NCBI RefSeq assembly: GCF_003660395.1
Contig: NZ_QXQT01000001.1
Coordinates: forward strand, 62,001 to 126,000
DNA from: Helicobacter vulpis
GTDB lineage: Bacteria; Campylobacterota; Campylobacteria; Campylobacterales; Helicobacteraceae
Length of the DNA stretch: 64,000 bases
Direction: 5' to 3'
Under the pieces are notes generated by a model. That model was not told where the DNA came from, made no database searches, and worked only from the letters and a program-made list of their open reading frames with translations. The translations under genes were made by a program, and so were the position numbers. Every line of letters begins with the position of its first letter. The stretch's first letter is position 1. This document shows positions 52,892-62,535 of the stretch, piece after piece.

Positions 52892-55267
52892 TTAAGGTTT
52901 GAGTAAGTTTAGGGCTTGGCGGCATAGATCGATCCAGCCCGAAGTGACTTTAATGGCATTACAGGCTTCAAAGGCTTGTTGCGCCTTGTCTAGCTTATTT
53001 TGCTGTTTAAAAATACTCCCTTGCATGTAAAGGGTGCGCGCTCTCTCTTTGGGCTCTAACTGCTTATTGGCTAGAAGCGTGTTACTGGCTTGCAAGGCTT
53101 GCTCTAATTTATTCTGGCGCATGAGCGCGCTGATGAGCTGTTCTTGGGCATAGGGCATGAACGCATCGCTTTGGTATTGCTTTTGCAACGCGATCGCATT
53201 TTTGGCGTAGAGTTCGAGAGTGGTAGGGTTGTTGGTGCTTTTCTCTTCATTTTGCAACAAGAGCCCATAGACCTCTAACATGCGCGCATCGTCTTTAAAC
53301 CACTCTTGGAGTTTAGGAAAGATTTTAAAGGCTTCTTGGGGGTTGTTGGTGTGCATGTAGTCTAAAAACACCACAAAAGCGATGTCATAATATCTTTTTT
53401 GTTTGTTGAGTGTGGCTAAAGTGAGCGCGTCCTTAGAGGCGAGCAAAGAATCTTGGTAATTCTTCAAGGCGTAGAGATTCTTGCCTTGACGATACGACCA
53501 ATCGAGGCGATCTTTAGGGCTTTCAGGCTTTTTTTGTAACCCATTATTAGAAAAGATGGCAGCTTGTTTGTAGAGCTTGGCGTTATAAAAACAATCAAAG
53601 GCTTCTAATTGATCGCTGTTGTCAAACTCTTCGGGGTTTAGAGGGTTTACTTGTATCAAAAAGGAACCCGCGCTCTTGCAATCCCCTTCTTTGATCGCGC
53701 TTTTTCCCAGTTGCAACAACGCCTCTTGCATGGGTTCAGAGTTCAAGGGTAAATCCGGGGCCATGGCCAGCACTTGACTGTAATAGCGTTCTTCTACCAA
53801 CATTTGCGCCTTATAATCTAATGCTTTTTGGTGTTCTTTGGAGCCCTTGGGGTAGTCTTTGATGATCTGGTTGTAACGCGCGAGTTTCTCTTCAAAACTC
53901 CCGTGCATTAAAAAGAGGATTTCTTGATCTCTTTGTTGGACAAGGGTGATATGCGCGGCGTTTGTGAAATTGTCCAAGTAATTTAGATTGGCTGTGTGCG
54001 CTTCGTTAGGTTGTTTGTTTTTAGCATATAAAAGCCCTAGTTCAAAGGCGGCTTTTTCTTTGATCACGGGGTCGTTGTCTTGATTGGCAAGCAATTGGGC
54101 GATCCTTATAGCTGGCTCAAAGAGGGCGTGCGTCTTGAGGTCCAAGACCATGGCAAAAGATTGGGATAGGTCTTGAAGGAAGAAATCCAAATTGCCTTGT
54201 AAAATCTTGAGGATCAAGGAGGCGGCATTGGGGCTTTCATTGTGTTCTAAATCAAAGCGTGCCCAAGCAAAGGCGATTTCGCTTGCGCTTTCTCTGTCCT
54301 TGGCTTGGGCATAGGCTTTTTGAAACCCAGACAGAGCGCTACTGTTATCGCCTTCATTGGCCGCTTGCTGGGCTAGACGCATGTAGGAGAGGGGGGTGTA
54401 ACGGCTTTGGGCGTATTCAGTGAGGATGCGCTTGAATTGTTCAGTCGCCTGTCTGGCGTAGTTAATTTGCATGTAGGCTGTGCCAATTAGATAGAGCACT
54501 TGGGGCACTTGGGGGTCTGAGGGGTAGAGTTTCAGCCAACGCTCCCCAATCTGGACCAAGAGATCGGGGCGCTTTTGGAGTTGGGATAGGGCAATGAGCT
54601 CATAGAGATAGAGGTCTTTTCTAAATACGGTGCTTGGATAGACTTGAAAAATACTCCCAATGGCTTTTAGGGCGCTGAGGTAGGATTGATCTTGAATGAG
54701 TTTTTTGACATTCAAATAGCCATCTAAATCCCCGCCCTTAGAGTAGTGCAGGGGCTGGTTGTCCACCCCTAGTTCTTGGATATAGGGCGTTTGCGCGTCT
54801 TCAATGAGAATGGGGAAGTTCAAACCATCCTGCGCGCTTTTAAAGATATCTTTGGGGGTTAAAAAGGGGATTTTGTAGTGATAACCCACAACCTGCCATG
54901 TCTTGGCCTGTTTGGGGATGAATTTTTGGATGGGGATGTGTTGCCTGTAGTCATGGGGGATGGCAAAGAGCTTTTGTTGGAATTTGGGGCGGATATGCAG
55001 GTAAAACACATAGTTTTTCATCTCATAGGAGATGTCAAAAAAAGGGGTTTTTAAAGGCGTGAAACCGGGTCTGGGGATGGAATGAATCACACAGGTTACA
55101 ATTTCTGGAGGGATGGGCGCTTGGGTGCAGGCAAAGGGGCTCTCATGGGTGAGAGTGAGGGTCGCAAAATCCTGATTGTTTTCCTTCCCCTGCGTGAGGC
55201 TCAAATCCAGCGCGAGCAGGGGGGCGCAAGCGCATGCTAGGAGCGCTAACGCACGCTTAAAGGGCAT
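52892..55267 (-). CDS. pflA: PflA, paralysed-flagella protein (TPR, periplasmic)
   Basis: 791 residues from ATG 55267, giving the signal peptide MPFKRALALLACACAPLLAL; the longer upstream frame reads back through nuoN and was rejected. After a beta-rich N-terminal part come many TPR-like helical pairs (e.g. VPQVLYLIGTAYMQINYARQ, RARTLYMQGSIFKQQNKLDK). PflA builds the medial disk scaffold that holds the enlarged epsilon-proteobacterial flagellar motor. It overlaps the nuoN end by 11 bases, as in H. pylori HP1273-HP1274. Confidence 0.9.
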   Translation of the reverse strand: MPFKRALALLACACAPLLALDLSLTQGKENNQDFATLTLTHESPFACTQAPIPPEIVTCVIHSIPRPGFTPLKTPFFDISYEMKNYVFYLHIRPKFQQKLFAIPHDYRQHIPIQKFIPKQAKTWQVVGYHYKIPFLTPKDIFKSAQDGLNFPILIEDAQTPYIQELGVDNQPLHYSKGGDLDGYLNVKKLIQDQSYLSALKAIGSIFQVYPSTVFRKDLYLYELIALSQLQKRPDLLVQIGERWLKLYPSDPQVPQVLYLIGTAYMQINYARQATEQFKRILTEYAQSRYTPLSYMRLAQQAANEGDNSSALSGFQKAYAQAKDRESASEIAFAWARFDLEHNESPNAASLILKILQGNLDFFLQDLSQSFAMVLDLKTHALFEPAIRIAQLLANQDNDPVIKEKAAFELGLLYAKNKQPNEAHTANLNYLDNFTNAAHITLVQQRDQEILFLMHGSFEEKLARYNQIIKDYPKGSKEHQKALDYKAQMLVEERYYSQVLAMAPDLPLNSEPMQEALLQLGKSAIKEGDCKSAGSFLIQVNPLNPEEFDNSDQLEAFDCFYNAKLYKQAAIFSNNGLQKKPESPKDRLDWSYRQGKNLYALKNYQDSLLASKDALTLATLNKQKRYYDIAFVVFLDYMHTNNPQEAFKIFPKLQEWFKDDARMLEVYGLLLQNEEKSTNNPTTLELYAKNAIALQKQYQSDAFMPYAQEQLISALMRQNKLEQALQASNTLLANKQLEPKERARTLYMQGSIFKQQNKLDKAQQAFEACNAIKVTSGWIDLCRQALNLLKP

Positions 55268-56675
55268 AATTTTGGAGCACAAAGACGCTAAACACACATG
55301 CCAAAGCCATCGCCACCAACACGCTATACACCCCATACCCCCCATTTAAATGCTCTTGGGGGTGGGGGTTGGCAAAGAGCATGGCCACAAACAAGCGCAG
55401 GTAATACACAGCGGCGATCGCGCTGTTGATCACCATCACCACGCATAAAAAAACATTGCCCTGAGTGAGCAAGTTTTGCAAGATCAACACCTTACCCCAA
55501 AACATGGAAAAGGGGGGAATCCCGGCTAAGGAGCACATAAAGATCGCCCCTAGCAAGGCTAGGAGGGGTTGGGTTTTAATGAGCCCATTAAAGCGCGCAT
55601 AGGGGTAGTCATAGCGCGTGGCTGTGCTATCCGCACGGCTACTCACCCCCCAAAAGAGCGCGAACGCCCCGACATTGGTCAGCAAGAACAAAAGCCAATA
55701 AACAAACATGGTATCCACATTGCCGCTAAAGACACAGGCAAGCGCAAAGCCCGTATGCGAAATGGAGCTATAAGCCATCATGCGTTTAGCGTCTTTTTGC
55801 AAGAGGGCTAAGAGATTGGGGAGGGTGATGGTGAGCGCAACTAGGGCATAAAAGAGGGTTTGCATGAAAGGAATTTGGGTGGCTAGGAAAAAGGAGAACA
55901 CCCGCCAAGCCACTACCAAGCCCGCAATTTTAGGCACGATAGAGATAAAGGCGGTAAAGACCGGGTTATTGCCCTCATAAATGTCTGGCATCCAAGTGTG
56001 GAAGGGCACTAAGGACACTTTAAAGCCAATCGCCCCTAGCAAGAACACACAGGCAAAGACACAGAGCAAGACGGGGCTAAAATTCTCTGTAAAGCTCATG
56101 TTGGAGAGCTCTAAACTCCCGCTCAACAAGTACAAAATCATCATGCCCATGCTAAAAAACACGCTGGCTAACACCCCCATACTGAAATATTTCAAGCCCG
56201 CTTCTAAGCCCGTATCCTTGTGATTGAGCGCCATCAACACACACATGGAAAGTGAGGCGGTTTCAAGACCTAGAAGGATCACAATCAAGTGATCGCTAGA
56301 AACCATCAATTGGAAACCCGCCACCATGAACAAGTAGAGCCCGTAAAATTCGGGGGTTTGGAACTCTACAAAGCGTTCTTTACTCCACACCAAGAGCATG
56401 AGCAAGAAACTCGCGATCACGATGAGCTTTTGGGCAAGCAAAGAGATCGAGTCCACTTCTAGCAGATGTGAAAAGCTAAAGGTGGTGTTCACAGGCGCAA
56501 AGAGCGCGACAAAGTCCAGCCCTAAGCATAAGAGTACTAAGCAGATATTGAGATTGCGCGAAAAGGTTTTTTTAAAGACATTGAGCAAGAGCACATACAC
56601 CCCCCCCAACGCGCTAATGAGCATGGGCAAGACACTAGGAAGGCTGAGTTCTTGCAAAGTCAAAGAAGTATCCAT
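55257..56675 (-). CDS. nuoN: NuoN, NADH-quinone oxidoreductase subunit N
   Basis: 472 residues, about fourteen spans. The Mrp-antiporter-type core is visible: a Glu in TM5 context (VILLGLETASLSMCVL), FKVSLVPFHTWMPDIYEG with the TM7 Lys, and KRMMAYSSISHTGFAL. It is the last proton-pumping subunit of complex I in the membrane arm. It starts 8 bases behind nuoM. Confidence 0.95.
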   Translation of the reverse strand: MDTSLTLQELSLPSVLPMLISALGGVYVLLLNVFKKTFSRNLNICLVLLCLGLDFVALFAPVNTTFSFSHLLEVDSISLLAQKLIVIASFLLMLLVWSKERFVEFQTPEFYGLYLFMVAGFQLMVSSDHLIVILLGLETASLSMCVLMALNHKDTGLEAGLKYFSMGVLASVFFSMGMMILYLLSGSLELSNMSFTENFSPVLLCVFACVFLLGAIGFKVSLVPFHTWMPDIYEGNNPVFTAFISIVPKIAGLVVAWRVFSFFLATQIPFMQTLFYALVALTITLPNLLALLQKDAKRMMAYSSISHTGFALACVFSGNVDTMFVYWLLFLLTNVGAFALFWGVSSRADSTATRYDYPYARFNGLIKTQPLLALLGAIFMCSLAGIPPFSMFWGKVLILQNLLTQGNVFLCVVMVINSAIAAVYYLRLFVAMLFANPHPQEHLNGGYGVYSVLVAMALACVFSVFVLQNYAL

Positions 56676-56683
56676 AGCAATCC

Positions 56684-58180
56684 TTAGGGGGAGACTGATA
56701 AGCGGGCTTTAGCGTTTTGTACCAAAGCTTGCGCGCTGGTTTCTATAGGGTTTAATAAGGGTTTGGGGTAAATCCCAAAGAAGATAATCGTGGCGATGAG
56801 CGCCCCTAAAACCCCTTTTTGTCCCCAAGAGAGATCGCCCAAAAGGCGTTTTTGGGGCGCGCCAAAAAAGACCCTTTTATAAAGGGTGAGCATGTAGATG
56901 GCAGATAAAATAATGGTGATCCCGGCCACGAAGGCGAGTACGGGCGCGTGGGCAAAAAAGCCTAGCAGACTTAAAAACTCGCCCACGAATGCGCTGGTCA
57001 AGGGCAAGCCCACATTAGCCAACGCCACGATCATAAAGAAAGTCGCATAAGTGGGCATGCAATGGGCTAACCCCTTAAAGGCGCTGATCTTGCTAGAACC
57101 TTGCCTACTAACTAGAACCCCGATGAGCAAGAAGAGCGCGCTGCTCACCAACCCATGCGAAATCATAGTGAAGAGCGCTCCGGCCACCCCCGTTGTGTTG
57201 AACGCGTAAATCCCCACCAAAGCCACCCCCATGTGCGACATGGAGCTATACGCCACAAGGCGCTTCATTTCGTGTTGGGCGCAGGCTAACCAGCCCGCAT
57301 AAATCACCATCAGGAGCGCGAGCACGCATAGGGGCTCAGAGAAACTGAGCAAGATGTCCGGGAAAAGAGGCATAAAAAAGCGTAGGAGAGCGTAAGTGCC
57401 CATTTTAGAGAGCAGAGCGGCTAACACCACAGAGCCCACAATGGGCGCGTTGCCATAGGCATGGGGTAACCAACTATGAAAGGGCACAATGGGGATTTTC
57501 ACCGCAATCCCCACAAAGAAGGCTAAGGCGACCCATAGGCGCGCATGTTCGGGCAAGATCACTTGCGTCAAGCTGTAGAGATCAAAGCTCCACCCCCCTG
57601 CAACGCTAGCATAGACATAACCACAATAAAGAATCCCTAGCAACATGAATAGCGAAGCCACAAAGGTATACAAGAAGAATTTGAGCCCAGAATACAGCCT
57701 ACGCCCCACCCCAAAACGCCCGATCATATAGAGCACGGGCAAGAGAGAAACCTCCCAAAAGACATAGAAGAAGATCAAGTTAAGCGCGCTGAAAACCCCC
57801 ATGAGCATGCCCTCTACCAACAAAAGCGCGGTGATCATGGCTTGCTGGTGGGCGCGCACATAGAGCACGCACAAGAAGATCACCAACGCGCTCAAGACCA
57901 ATAAGAAGAGCGAAATGCCATCTACGCCCACATGGTAGCTAATCCCATAGCTTTCTAAAAAGCCTAGATAGCCCACTTCTTCAAATTGCATGCTTGCCTG
58001 TGTGGGGTCAAAGAGCGCCCACAGCCACAGAGTCAAACACAGCTCCACAAATGCCACCAACACGCCATAGCCCTTAGCATGGCGATCGGGCATGCCCAGC
58101 AAGGGCAAAGCCGCCACCATGGGCAAGAAGATGAGCAGGCTCAACAGATGGGAAGAGGGCACTAATTGCAAATAATCCAT
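56684..58180 (-). CDS. nuoM: NuoM, NADH-quinone oxidoreductase subunit M
   Basis: 498 residues, antiporter-like subunit. YVFWEVSLLPVLYMIG carries the TM5 Glu, KIPIVPFHSWLPHAYGNAP the TM7 Lys, and KRLVAYSSMSHMGVAL the third conserved region. One base separates it from nuoL. Confidence 0.95.
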   Translation of the reverse strand: MDYLQLVPSSHLLSLLIFLPMVAALPLLGMPDRHAKGYGVLVAFVELCLTLWLWALFDPTQASMQFEEVGYLGFLESYGISYHVGVDGISLFLLVLSALVIFLCVLYVRAHQQAMITALLLVEGMLMGVFSALNLIFFYVFWEVSLLPVLYMIGRFGVGRRLYSGLKFFLYTFVASLFMLLGILYCGYVYASVAGGWSFDLYSLTQVILPEHARLWVALAFFVGIAVKIPIVPFHSWLPHAYGNAPIVGSVVLAALLSKMGTYALLRFFMPLFPDILLSFSEPLCVLALLMVIYAGWLACAQHEMKRLVAYSSMSHMGVALVGIYAFNTTGVAGALFTMISHGLVSSALFLLIGVLVSRQGSSKISAFKGLAHCMPTYATFFMIVALANVGLPLTSAFVGEFLSLLGFFAHAPVLAFVAGITIILSAIYMLTLYKRVFFGAPQKRLLGDLSWGQKGVLGALIATIIFFGIYPKPLLNPIETSAQALVQNAKARLSVSP

Positions 58181-58181
58181 G

Positions 58182-60044
58182 CTATCTCCAAAAACTCAAA
58201 ATCGCCAACACCAGCATGACCAACACGCCAAAGCCCATCCACCTCAAAGCCGCGCTCAAATTGCCACTTTGCATGGGCACTAAAATTTGAGCCAAGAGGG
58301 AGGGGATTTTAGCCAGCGCGTCGATGGCGACATCTAGCGCGCGTACTTCTAGCTTGCGCCATAGAAATTTACCCATGTGCAAAAAGCCTTGCGCTAGCAG
58401 GGCATAGAGTTGGGGAATGTAGTATTGGTTGTAGAGGAGTTTGTACAAAAAGCCATGATCTTGTTTGCAGATCATCCCCCGTTGGTATTTTTTCACCCCA
58501 TAGGCGATGGCGAGCAACACGAGCCCTGTAGTGAGCGCGAGTAAAAGCCATGTGGGCACGGGGTAATCTAAAAAGGAGGGCACATGGATAGCGTTGCGCA
58601 CAAATCCAAAAAAGGGGTGTTCTGCAAAGCCAGCGATGATGGCTAAGAGCACAAGAGGGCTCATCGCCACTAACATAAACTTGGGGGCTTCATGGGGGTG
58701 CTCAAGGCTGTGTACTTTGGGCGCAAAAAAGACCAACATCAAGAGCCTAACGCTATAAAAGGCGGTGAAGAGCGCCCCGATGAGTAAAGCTAAAAAGAGT
58801 CCATGATGTCCCGTGCCAAACGCCACTTCTAAAATTTTATCTTTGGAGAAAAAGCCCGCAAAGGGGTAGATCCCACATAGCGCCACAGAGGCAATGGTCA
58901 TAAAGATCGCGCTCCATTTCAAGGGCTTGTAAAGCCCGCCCATTTTGCTGATGTCTAGTTCATCGTGCATGGCATGCATCACATTGCCCGCCCCCAAGAA
59001 CAAAAGGGCTTTAAAAAAGGCATGGGTGAAGAGGTGGAAGAGCGCAACCCAGTAAGCCCCTAACCCGGCCGCTACAAACATATAACCCAGTTGGGAAAGC
59101 GTGGAGTAGGCGATGATGCGCTTTAAATCCTTATTAACTAAAGCCATGCTTGCCCCAAAGAGGGCGACAAACGCCCCCAAACACGCGATGGCATAACCCA
59201 ATTCAGGCACAAGGGCATAGAGTGGGTGGGCGCGCACCAGCAAATACACCCCCGCTGTAACCATCGTGGCGGCATGGATTAGCGCGGATACGGGCGTAGG
59301 TCCCTCCATCGCGTTGGCTAGCCATGTGTGCAAGGGGAATTGCGCGCTCTTGCCCATCGCGCCCACAAATAAAAGCGCGCCCATACCTAGCAACATTCTA
59401 TGATCCACGCCCTGGATATTGGCAAAGATCACCTCATATTGCAACGAGCCAAAAGCCCAATAAAGCCATAAAATGCCTAGCAACATGCCCAAATCGGCGA
59501 TGCGATTCATCACAAAGGCTTCAATGGAGGCACTATTGGCACTTGCCTTGTGATACCAAAACCCAATGAGCAGGTAGGAACACAAGCCCACCCCCTCCCA
59601 GCCCACAAAGAGCCCCAAAAAGTTATCGCTCAACACCAAAAAGAGCATAGAAAAGACAAAGCCAGAGAGATAGCTAAAATAGCGGTTATAGCCCTTGTCT
59701 TCTAGCATGTAACCAATGGAATAAATATGTACTAGAAAGGAGACAAAGGTTACAACCACAATCATCACCGCACCAATGGGATCGAGCATGAAAGAAAAAC
59801 CGACCTTAAACCCCCCTACAGCGATCCAATCAAAGAGATAGACATGATAGGAGGTGTGATCAAAGAACACCCCCTTAGCAAGCACTAACGCGCTCATAAA
59901 TGCCCCCGCTAAGAGTGCAGAATTGAGCACCCCTACATGCACGGATTTAGAACAACCCCCCAGCAAGCCCGCATAGAGCGCACCTAGCAAGGGTAAAAAC
60001 AGCACCGCGCCCAGCAAGACTTGCGCACAATGGACCTCTAACAT
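58182..60044 (-). CDS. nuoL: NuoL, NADH-quinone oxidoreductase subunit L
   Basis: 620 residues, the distal antiporter-like subunit. It has VGWEGVGLCSYLLIGFWY, KSAQFPLHTWLANAMEGPTP, KRIIAYSTLSQLGYMF and a long carboxy-terminal lateral helix region (WRKLEVRALDVAIDALAKIP). Normal length. Two bases behind nuoK. Confidence 0.96.
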   Translation of the reverse strand: MLEVHCAQVLLGAVLFLPLLGALYAGLLGGCSKSVHVGVLNSALLAGAFMSALVLAKGVFFDHTSYHVYLFDWIAVGGFKVGFSFMLDPIGAVMIVVVTFVSFLVHIYSIGYMLEDKGYNRYFSYLSGFVFSMLFLVLSDNFLGLFVGWEGVGLCSYLLIGFWYHKASANSASIEAFVMNRIADLGMLLGILWLYWAFGSLQYEVIFANIQGVDHRMLLGMGALLFVGAMGKSAQFPLHTWLANAMEGPTPVSALIHAATMVTAGVYLLVRAHPLYALVPELGYAIACLGAFVALFGASMALVNKDLKRIIAYSTLSQLGYMFVAAGLGAYWVALFHLFTHAFFKALLFLGAGNVMHAMHDELDISKMGGLYKPLKWSAIFMTIASVALCGIYPFAGFFSKDKILEVAFGTGHHGLFLALLIGALFTAFYSVRLLMLVFFAPKVHSLEHPHEAPKFMLVAMSPLVLLAIIAGFAEHPFFGFVRNAIHVPSFLDYPVPTWLLLALTTGLVLLAIAYGVKKYQRGMICKQDHGFLYKLLYNQYYIPQLYALLAQGFLHMGKFLWRKLEVRALDVAIDALAKIPSLLAQILVPMQSGNLSAALRWMGFGVLVMLVLAILSFWR

Positions 60045-60046
60045 GC

Positions 60047-60349
60047 CTAGCCTTTCATGCGATTTAGGGTGTCAATGTCTAGGCTCTTGTGCTTTTTAAA
60101 CCAGAGGATCACCAGCCCCAAGCCTACCGCCACCTCGCCCGCAGCAATGGCGATCATGAACAACGCCACAATTTGCCCATTGATGTCCTGCAAAGAGTGC
60201 CCAATCGCCACAAACGCGACATTGATCGCATTGAGCATGATCTCTGTAGAGAAAAAGAGCATCAAAATATTCTTACGGCGCAACATGCCCGCCAAACCGA
60301 CACAAAAGAGCAGAGCCGCAAATACCAAATAATGGGGCAGACCAATCAC
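60047..60349 (-). CDS. nuoK: NuoK, NADH-quinone oxidoreductase subunit K
   Basis: 100 residues and three spans, with the two conserved membrane Glu residues in FSTEIMLNAINVAF and AAGEVAVGLGLVI. MrpC-like. The start overlaps the nuoJ stop by 4 bases. Confidence 0.95.
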   Translation of the reverse strand: MIGLPHYLVFAALLFCVGLAGMLRRKNILMLFFSTEIMLNAINVAFVAIGHSLQDINGQIVALFMIAIAAGEVAVGLGLVILWFKKHKSLDIDTLNRMKG

Positions 60350-60887
60350 GCGTTCTCCTTTGAGGGAGGGGTAAAATGACTCTTGTATAGGGCGGTGGCA
60401 ACGCCTCCCACCAACGCGGCTAAGAGCATCAAGCCGCCCACTTCAAAGGCGAGCAAGTACTTGCTAAAGAGGGCGTAACCAACTAGCTTTGTGTTAGAAA
60501 CAGCGCTAGGGGCGTTGTTGAGCGCGTCCTTGAGAAAAGAAGCGTATTGCCCCACAAAGGGTGCGCCCAAAACAAACACCAGTACCACCGCCATACACAC
60601 CCCCAAGAACACCACCACCTTAGGCGCATGCGCGCGTTCGATCACCTCTTCAGAGGCGTTGAAAAACATCATCCCAAAGGCATACATCACAATCACCGCC
60701 CCCACATAGACGATGATCTGCACCACGCCCAAAAACTCCGCATCCAGCAGAAAGAAAAACGCCGCGATGAAAACCATCGCGCTCGCTAGCGCGCTCATCG
60801 CATACAAGATATTTTTGTGGTGATCACCACCAAAGCCATGCCCAAGGTGAGTACGGCAAAGAAATAAAAGGCGATGGTTTCAAACAT
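60346..60887 (-). pseudogene. nuoJ: NuoJ, NADH-quinone oxidoreductase subunit J, apparent frameshift
   Basis: The true start is ATG 60887, overlapping the nuoI stop by 8 bases. It encodes [20 protein letters not shown] then VITTK, after which the frame breaks. The rest (YAMSALASAMVFIAAFFFLL..., YVGAVIVMYAF) is read in another frame to the nuoK overlap. One extra A in the A5 run (60812-60816) restores TTKNILYAMSAL. An internal ATG would otherwise lose the first membrane helix. Because complex I needs NuoJ and its neighbours are intact, a sequencing error is the likelier cause. Confidence 0.88.
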
Positions 60888-61536
60888 GGGCTTTTTCCTC
60901 TTCCTTCACCTCTTCTTTGGCTTGGGGGGTGTCTTCTTTAGGATCATCCTTGGCATAATCTAGGGGGGTTTGTTGCAAACGCGTGTGCGCATCTAGGCTA
61001 GGTGCGCCAAAACCGGCAAATTCTACATGGCTGTGATCGCGCGCGCTCTGCACATCGGTTAAAAACTCCGCCTTGCCCCCAAATTGGGAGCGTTGCACAC
61101 TGCTATTTTCAAAGCGTTGCCCCATCACGATAGCTAGTTCAGGACACACCTCCGCACACAGCCCGCAATAAATACAACGCCCTAAATTGATGGTGTAGCT
61201 ATCAATGTGTTTGCGCTCGTCTGCGCCCTTGTGGGTGATAATTCTAATGCAATTACTGGTGCAAATTTTTTCGCACAACCCACACCCAATACAGCGTTCA
61301 GAGCCCGATTCTAAAAGTCTTTGCAGGTGATGCACGGCACGATAACGCGGGCTTAAGGGCAAAACCTCCATAGGGTAGTGGATCGTAACATCCTTGCTAA
61401 AAAACTCTTTAATGGTGAGCCCCAAGCCCTTGAAGAGATCCAACCCAAAGGTGGATTTGAGCGTGCCTAAGAACTTTTGGGGGGTGGTCGCCGGCTTGGG
61501 TTCTTGGGCGATCCATTTGTAGCGTTGTTGCGCCAT
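60880..61536 (-). CDS. nuoI: NuoI, NADH-quinone oxidoreductase subunit I (ferredoxin-like)
   Basis: 218 residues. Two 4Fe-4S motifs, [15 protein letters not shown] and [13 protein letters not shown], carry clusters N6a and N6b towards quinone. An acidic tail rich in Glu/Lys extends past the core, as in other helicobacters. It starts 9 bases behind nuoH. Confidence 0.95.
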   Translation of the reverse strand: MAQQRYKWIAQEPKPATTPQKFLGTLKSTFGLDLFKGLGLTIKEFFSKDVTIHYPMEVLPLSPRYRAVHHLQRLLESGSERCIGCGLCEKICTSNCIRIITHKGADERKHIDSYTINLGRCIYCGLCAEVCPELAIVMGQRFENSSVQRSQFGGKAEFLTDVQSARDHSHVEFAGFGAPSLDAHTRLQQTPLDYAKDDPKEDTPQAKEEVKEEEKAHV

Positions 61537-61545
61537 ACTTTCTCC

Positions 61546-62535
61546 TTAGATTAAGATGACAAGTCCGGTGATCAAGATATTGACCAAGGACAAGGGCAAC
61601 ATGATCTTCCAACACAAGCGCATGAGTTGATCGGGGCGCACATGCGGGAAGGTGGCGCGTGCCCACATCGCCAAAAACACAAAGAAACAGACTTTAAGCA
61701 AGATCGCCACCCCCCCGGGGATAAAGCCTAGGGGATTATATCCCCCAAAGAAGATCAAAGAGATCACAAAGCAAAAGGCAAAGAGGTGGGCGTATTCGGC
61801 TAAGAAAAACATCCCCCATCTGAGCCCGCTATATTCGGTGCAAAACCCCGCCACAATCTCGGCTTCATGTTCTAATAAGTCAAAGGGGGTGCGATTCAAC
61901 TCGGCATAACTAGCCACCAAGAACAAGAAAAAGGCTAGGGGTTGTTTGAACACCAGCCAATGCAAGATCCCCCCAGATTGGTAATTGTTGATCTCAATCA
62001 AAGAGAGCGAACCTACCACCATGATCGGGGCTAAGATCGTCAGAGTGCTCACTACCTCAAAGCTCAATAATTGGATGGCTGCGCGCGCCGATCCGATCAA
62101 AGAATACTTGCTATTAGAAGCCAAACCCGCGAGCAAGGGCGCGTAAATCCCCGCCGCGCCCACGGCTAAAAAGAAGAGCAAACCGACATTGATGTCTGAA
62201 ATGATGGGCTTGATGGTGTGCCCAAAGAGGGTGAAATCCCCAAAAAAGGGGATGGGTGCCATAGAGACAAAGGCGCTCACCATCGCGATCACGGGCGCAA
62301 CTGCAAAGATGAGGCGGTTGGCGTGTTGGGGGATCACATCCTCTTTACAAAAGAGTTTGATCGCATCGGCAATCACTTGCAAGAGCCCAAAGGGTCCTAC
62401 ATAGGTTGGTCCTAAGCGGCGTTGAAAGATGGCTAAAACCTTGCGCTCCAAATAGGTGGCAAACGCGCCCAAGCCTGCAAACACCAACACCACCACTAAA
62501 ATTTTGACACAGGTTTCTAGGATCTCTACACTCAT
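61546..62535 (-). CDS. nuoH: NuoH, NADH-quinone oxidoreductase subunit H
   Basis: 329 residues, eight or nine spans. ATYLERKVLAIFQRRLGPTY, LFFLAVGAAGIYAPLLAG and ELNRTPFDLLEHEAEIVAGF are the conserved quinone-site loops. It shapes the quinone chamber where the peripheral arm meets the membrane. The start overlaps the nuoG stop (ATGA). Confidence 0.96.
   Translation of the reverse strand: MSVEILETCVKILVVVLVFAGLGAFATYLERKVLAIFQRRLGPTYVGPFGLLQVIADAIKLFCKEDVIPQHANRLIFAVAPVIAMVSAFVSMAPIPFFGDFTLFGHTIKPIISDINVGLLFFLAVGAAGIYAPLLAGLASNSKYSLIGSARAAIQLLSFEVVSTLTILAPIMVVGSLSLIEINNYQSGGILHWLVFKQPLAFFLFLVASYAELNRTPFDLLEHEAEIVAGFCTEYSGLRWGMFFLAEYAHLFAFCFVISLIFFGGYNPLGFIPGGVAILLKVCFFVFLAMWARATFPHVRPDQLMRLCWKIMLPLSLVNILITGLVILI

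Noticed and set aside
52884-55345. Upstream extensions of phosphomannomutase (to 52925) and PflA (to 55345)
   Set aside because: The extra residues lie inside the preceding genes and do not fit the families; the PflA signal peptide starts at 55267.
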